Assembly: GCA_951394045.1 (NCBI GenBank)
Contig: OX595986.1
Span: forward strand, 3,935,534-3,999,533
From: Nitzschia sp. DOCU1
Lineage: Eukaryota; Bacillariophyta; Bacillariophyceae; Bacillariales; Bacillariaceae
Reading direction: 5' to 3'
DNA length: 64,000 nt
A program made the translations under genes and the position numbers. Below the pieces are notes generated by a model. The model was not told where the DNA came from, made no database searches, and saw nothing but the letters and a program-made list of their open reading frames with translations. Of the stretch, positions 62,401 to 64,000 are shown in pieces (the first letter of the stretch is position 1; the number at the start of each line of letters is the position of its first letter).

Positions 62401-63761
62401 AATTTGAGACTAACAAGACGCTCTTGCTTTGATACGCAGGAACTTAGCACGCCACAGTCGCAGAGAGGTGAAAAAAGGAAGTCCACGGATAACAGTGGAG
62501 AAAAAGCCGTCGACTATAACTCTGCGCACTCGCACAGCAGCAAAATGGCACTTCGGAGAATCCAAGCATCCTCTTCCGTGGCTTCTGATTCCCGTTCTCC
62601 ACTACTCTCTCTTCTGTCTGTTCACGGGAAGAGCTTTCATCTTCCGCACATCCCCCTACCGCGAGAATTTCGAGCAAAACATCTTTCGGGTAACACCAAG
62701 GTCCAAATCGGAAAACACGCGGGTGTAGTCAGCAGGGAATTGGGTAGAGGTGCATATGGAGTTGTCGCATTGATGGATCTCGGCCAGGGCGGTCTCCATA
62801 ATTATACCAAAACAATCGCTGTGAAGGCACAATCACCTACTGACTGTCTCGCTTGGGAGTGTGACATCCTACGGCGACTCGAGGAGCGCACAAAATCCAA
62901 TTCGGAAGTATACGCCTTCCCAAGCCCTCTGAGTTTCATCTCCTTGGCGGATGGCGGGATATTTAGCATGACGGCAGGGTCAAAGACTGGTCTAAACCTC
63001 GTTGACCTCGCCAACGTGTACAAGGTCAAGCTTGGTGAACACGTTCCGGAGATTGTTGTTCTGCATTATGTTTCTCGCATGTTGCGGCATATAGAGCAAT
63101 TGCATTGGCATGGGAAAATATTGGTGAGTACTAAAAGTCGAGCCAGGAAGTTGTAGGACCACTTTGCTCATCACGCCCTAATCACTGAATGCTTTTCCCA
63201 TGCTAGCACTGCGATGTCAAACCGGACAATTTTGTGTTGACCACATTTGACTGCCAGGACAACGCATGTCGGGACATTGAAGCTTCTGATGTCATGCTAG
63301 TGGATTTTGGGCGCGCCATGGACTTGGAGGAGCACTGTGAAGATGGTGCCGACGCGCGAAGCGTCATGTTTTGTGGGGATGCATGCGAGGATGATATGAA
63401 ATGCGTGGCTATGAGAGCGGGGAAATCATGGTCCTACGATGTCGATACATTCGGTGTTCTTGCATGCGCCCACGTCCTTCTCTACGGAACTCACATCACG
63501 CTTCGAAAGGGAAAGAAAGATCGCTGGTACCTAGGGAGTGCTCTCAAGCGCTACTGGCAACGTGATCTTTGGACAAACATTTTTGAGACTCTGCTAAACC
63601 TTGATGAACAAACCGGGGCTGCGATTGGCTCCCGTCCTCGAAGTTTGCGGTCATTGCGGGAAGAGATCGATTTGTATACTGCAACTGAGTCTGAAAAGCT
63701 ACGGTCGTTTCTCAATCGGCAAGTTACATTGTTGCCATCGAGTCGCGACCAGTTGAAGTGA
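59497..63761 (+). CDS. MadBub spindle-checkpoint kinase (undivided Bub1/BubR1)
   Basis: Four exons, 59497-60768, 60833-62356, 62440-63123 and 63207-63761, introns 64, 83 and 83 bases; 1344 residues. It delays anaphase by inhibiting APC/C-Cdc20 and scaffolds kinetochores. Order: KEN box 1 (K10-N12), Mad3/Bub1 TPR domain (about 60-190), ABBA (289), KEN box 2 (326), ABBA (381), a GLEBS-like Bub3-binding motif SFEEARARANCYKL (495), a CDI-like motif TINTKLAMRELSMMFSSP (613), five more ABBA motifs (757, 778, 805, 830, 922), then a kinase. The kinase keeps LGRGAYGVV (1033), Lys1061 in AVK, HCDVKPDN with Asp1163, and DFG (1193), so it is probably active. BUB1 and BUBR1 split this ancestral protein in many lineages; this copy retains all parts. 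GLEBS and CDI assignments rely on memory. Confidence 0.92.
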
Positions 63762-63814
63762 TGGGAGCATTTTGAGCTGTGACTTTGGCTTTGGGGTGTG
63801 TAATGTAGCATTTA

Positions 63815-64000
63815 CTAGTAACCGACAGTTACGCAGCAGCAAACGACGACCATATCATCTCCATTGTCCCCCAATCGCTCAATCGCTATACCACTCGGTG
63901 CAATCATACCTCCGTCTTGGATTTGGAATCGAATAGACCCGTAAGGGAACACAGCTTGTACTTGAGCAAGATCTAACGTATTTTGATACTTGGGAGGAAT
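63815..64000 (-). CDS. Partial gene at right edge, C-terminal 61 residues
   Basis: A minus-strand frame is open from the window edge to a TAG at 63815. It encodes 61 residues with a protein-like pattern (alternating hydrophobic and Gly: FPYGSIRFQIQDGGMIAPSG, then DDMVVVCCCVTVGY). It resembles the end of a beta-rich domain. The start lies beyond the edge, so I cannot name it. It converges on the MadBub gene, stops about 50 bases apart. Confidence 0.5.
   Translation of the reverse strand: MPPKYQNTLDLAQVQAVFPYGSIRFQIQDGGMIAPSGIAIERLGDNGDDMVVVCCCVTVGY

Overview
The window looks like nuclear DNA of a photosynthetic stramenopile, most likely a pennate diatom. The evidence is short GT-AG introns (64 to 135 bases) in many genes, compact gene spacing on both strands, a Mg-protoporphyrin methyltransferase with a diatom-type signal peptide ending in an SSAFAP motif, and several long, disordered, acidic or Ser-rich protein regions common in diatoms. 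The species is inferred, not shown. I recognised no rRNA or tRNA gene, transposon, CRISPR array or bacterial operon. Where I give exons, I checked that donor, acceptor and reading frame agree by hand translation.

Layout. 0.7-6.2 kb: a FEX/CrcB fluoride channel, then two tandem Tim17/22/23 (PRAT)-like genes with signal peptides. 7-12.5 kb: a membrane protein joining RING-CH and MYND fingers, then a BAR-PH-ArfGAP-ankyrin protein. 12.7-19 kb: two large minus-strand proteins of unknown function. 20-24.7 kb: a SHAQKYF-type MYB factor; tail to tail with it a parvulin-MiaB fusion; head to head with that, chlM. 25-32.6 kb: a secreted granulin/hydrolase, pantothenate synthetase, threonine dehydratase, a secreted potato-inhibitor-I protein and an NC/LRAT-type protein. 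33-38.3 kb: a repeat-bearing spacer, a hybrid histidine kinase with two receivers and a membrane-anchored cyclophilin-like protein. 38.3-48.3 kb: CCT4 chaperonin, a long coiled-coil protein, a protein with 36-residue tandem repeats, fumarate reductase and cyclin H. 48.3-51.7 kb: a gene-poor, low-complexity region around one small ORF. 51.7-63.8 kb: a PrsW-like intramembrane protease, a RING-H2 membrane protein, PP1 phosphatase and an undivided Bub1/BubR1 (MadBub) checkpoint kinase. A partial gene runs off the right edge.

Most genes are unrelated housekeeping or signalling functions, so no gene-cluster pathway is claimed. Functional echoes are plastid chemistry (chlM beside a probably plastid tRNA-modifying enzyme), amino-acid and vitamin synthesis (ilvA beside panC), and mitotic control (PP1 beside MadBub, cyclin H further away).

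The most striking signals are: (1) the MadBub protein, with seven exact ABBA motifs, two KEN boxes, a GLEBS-like and a CDI-like motif and an intact kinase; (2) the PPIase-MiaB fusion; (3) the RING-CH + MYND fusion with a 91-residue insert inside the zinc site; (4) the signal-peptide-bearing PRAT pair; and (5) the palindrome CTACCGGTAG, found five times and only between genes.
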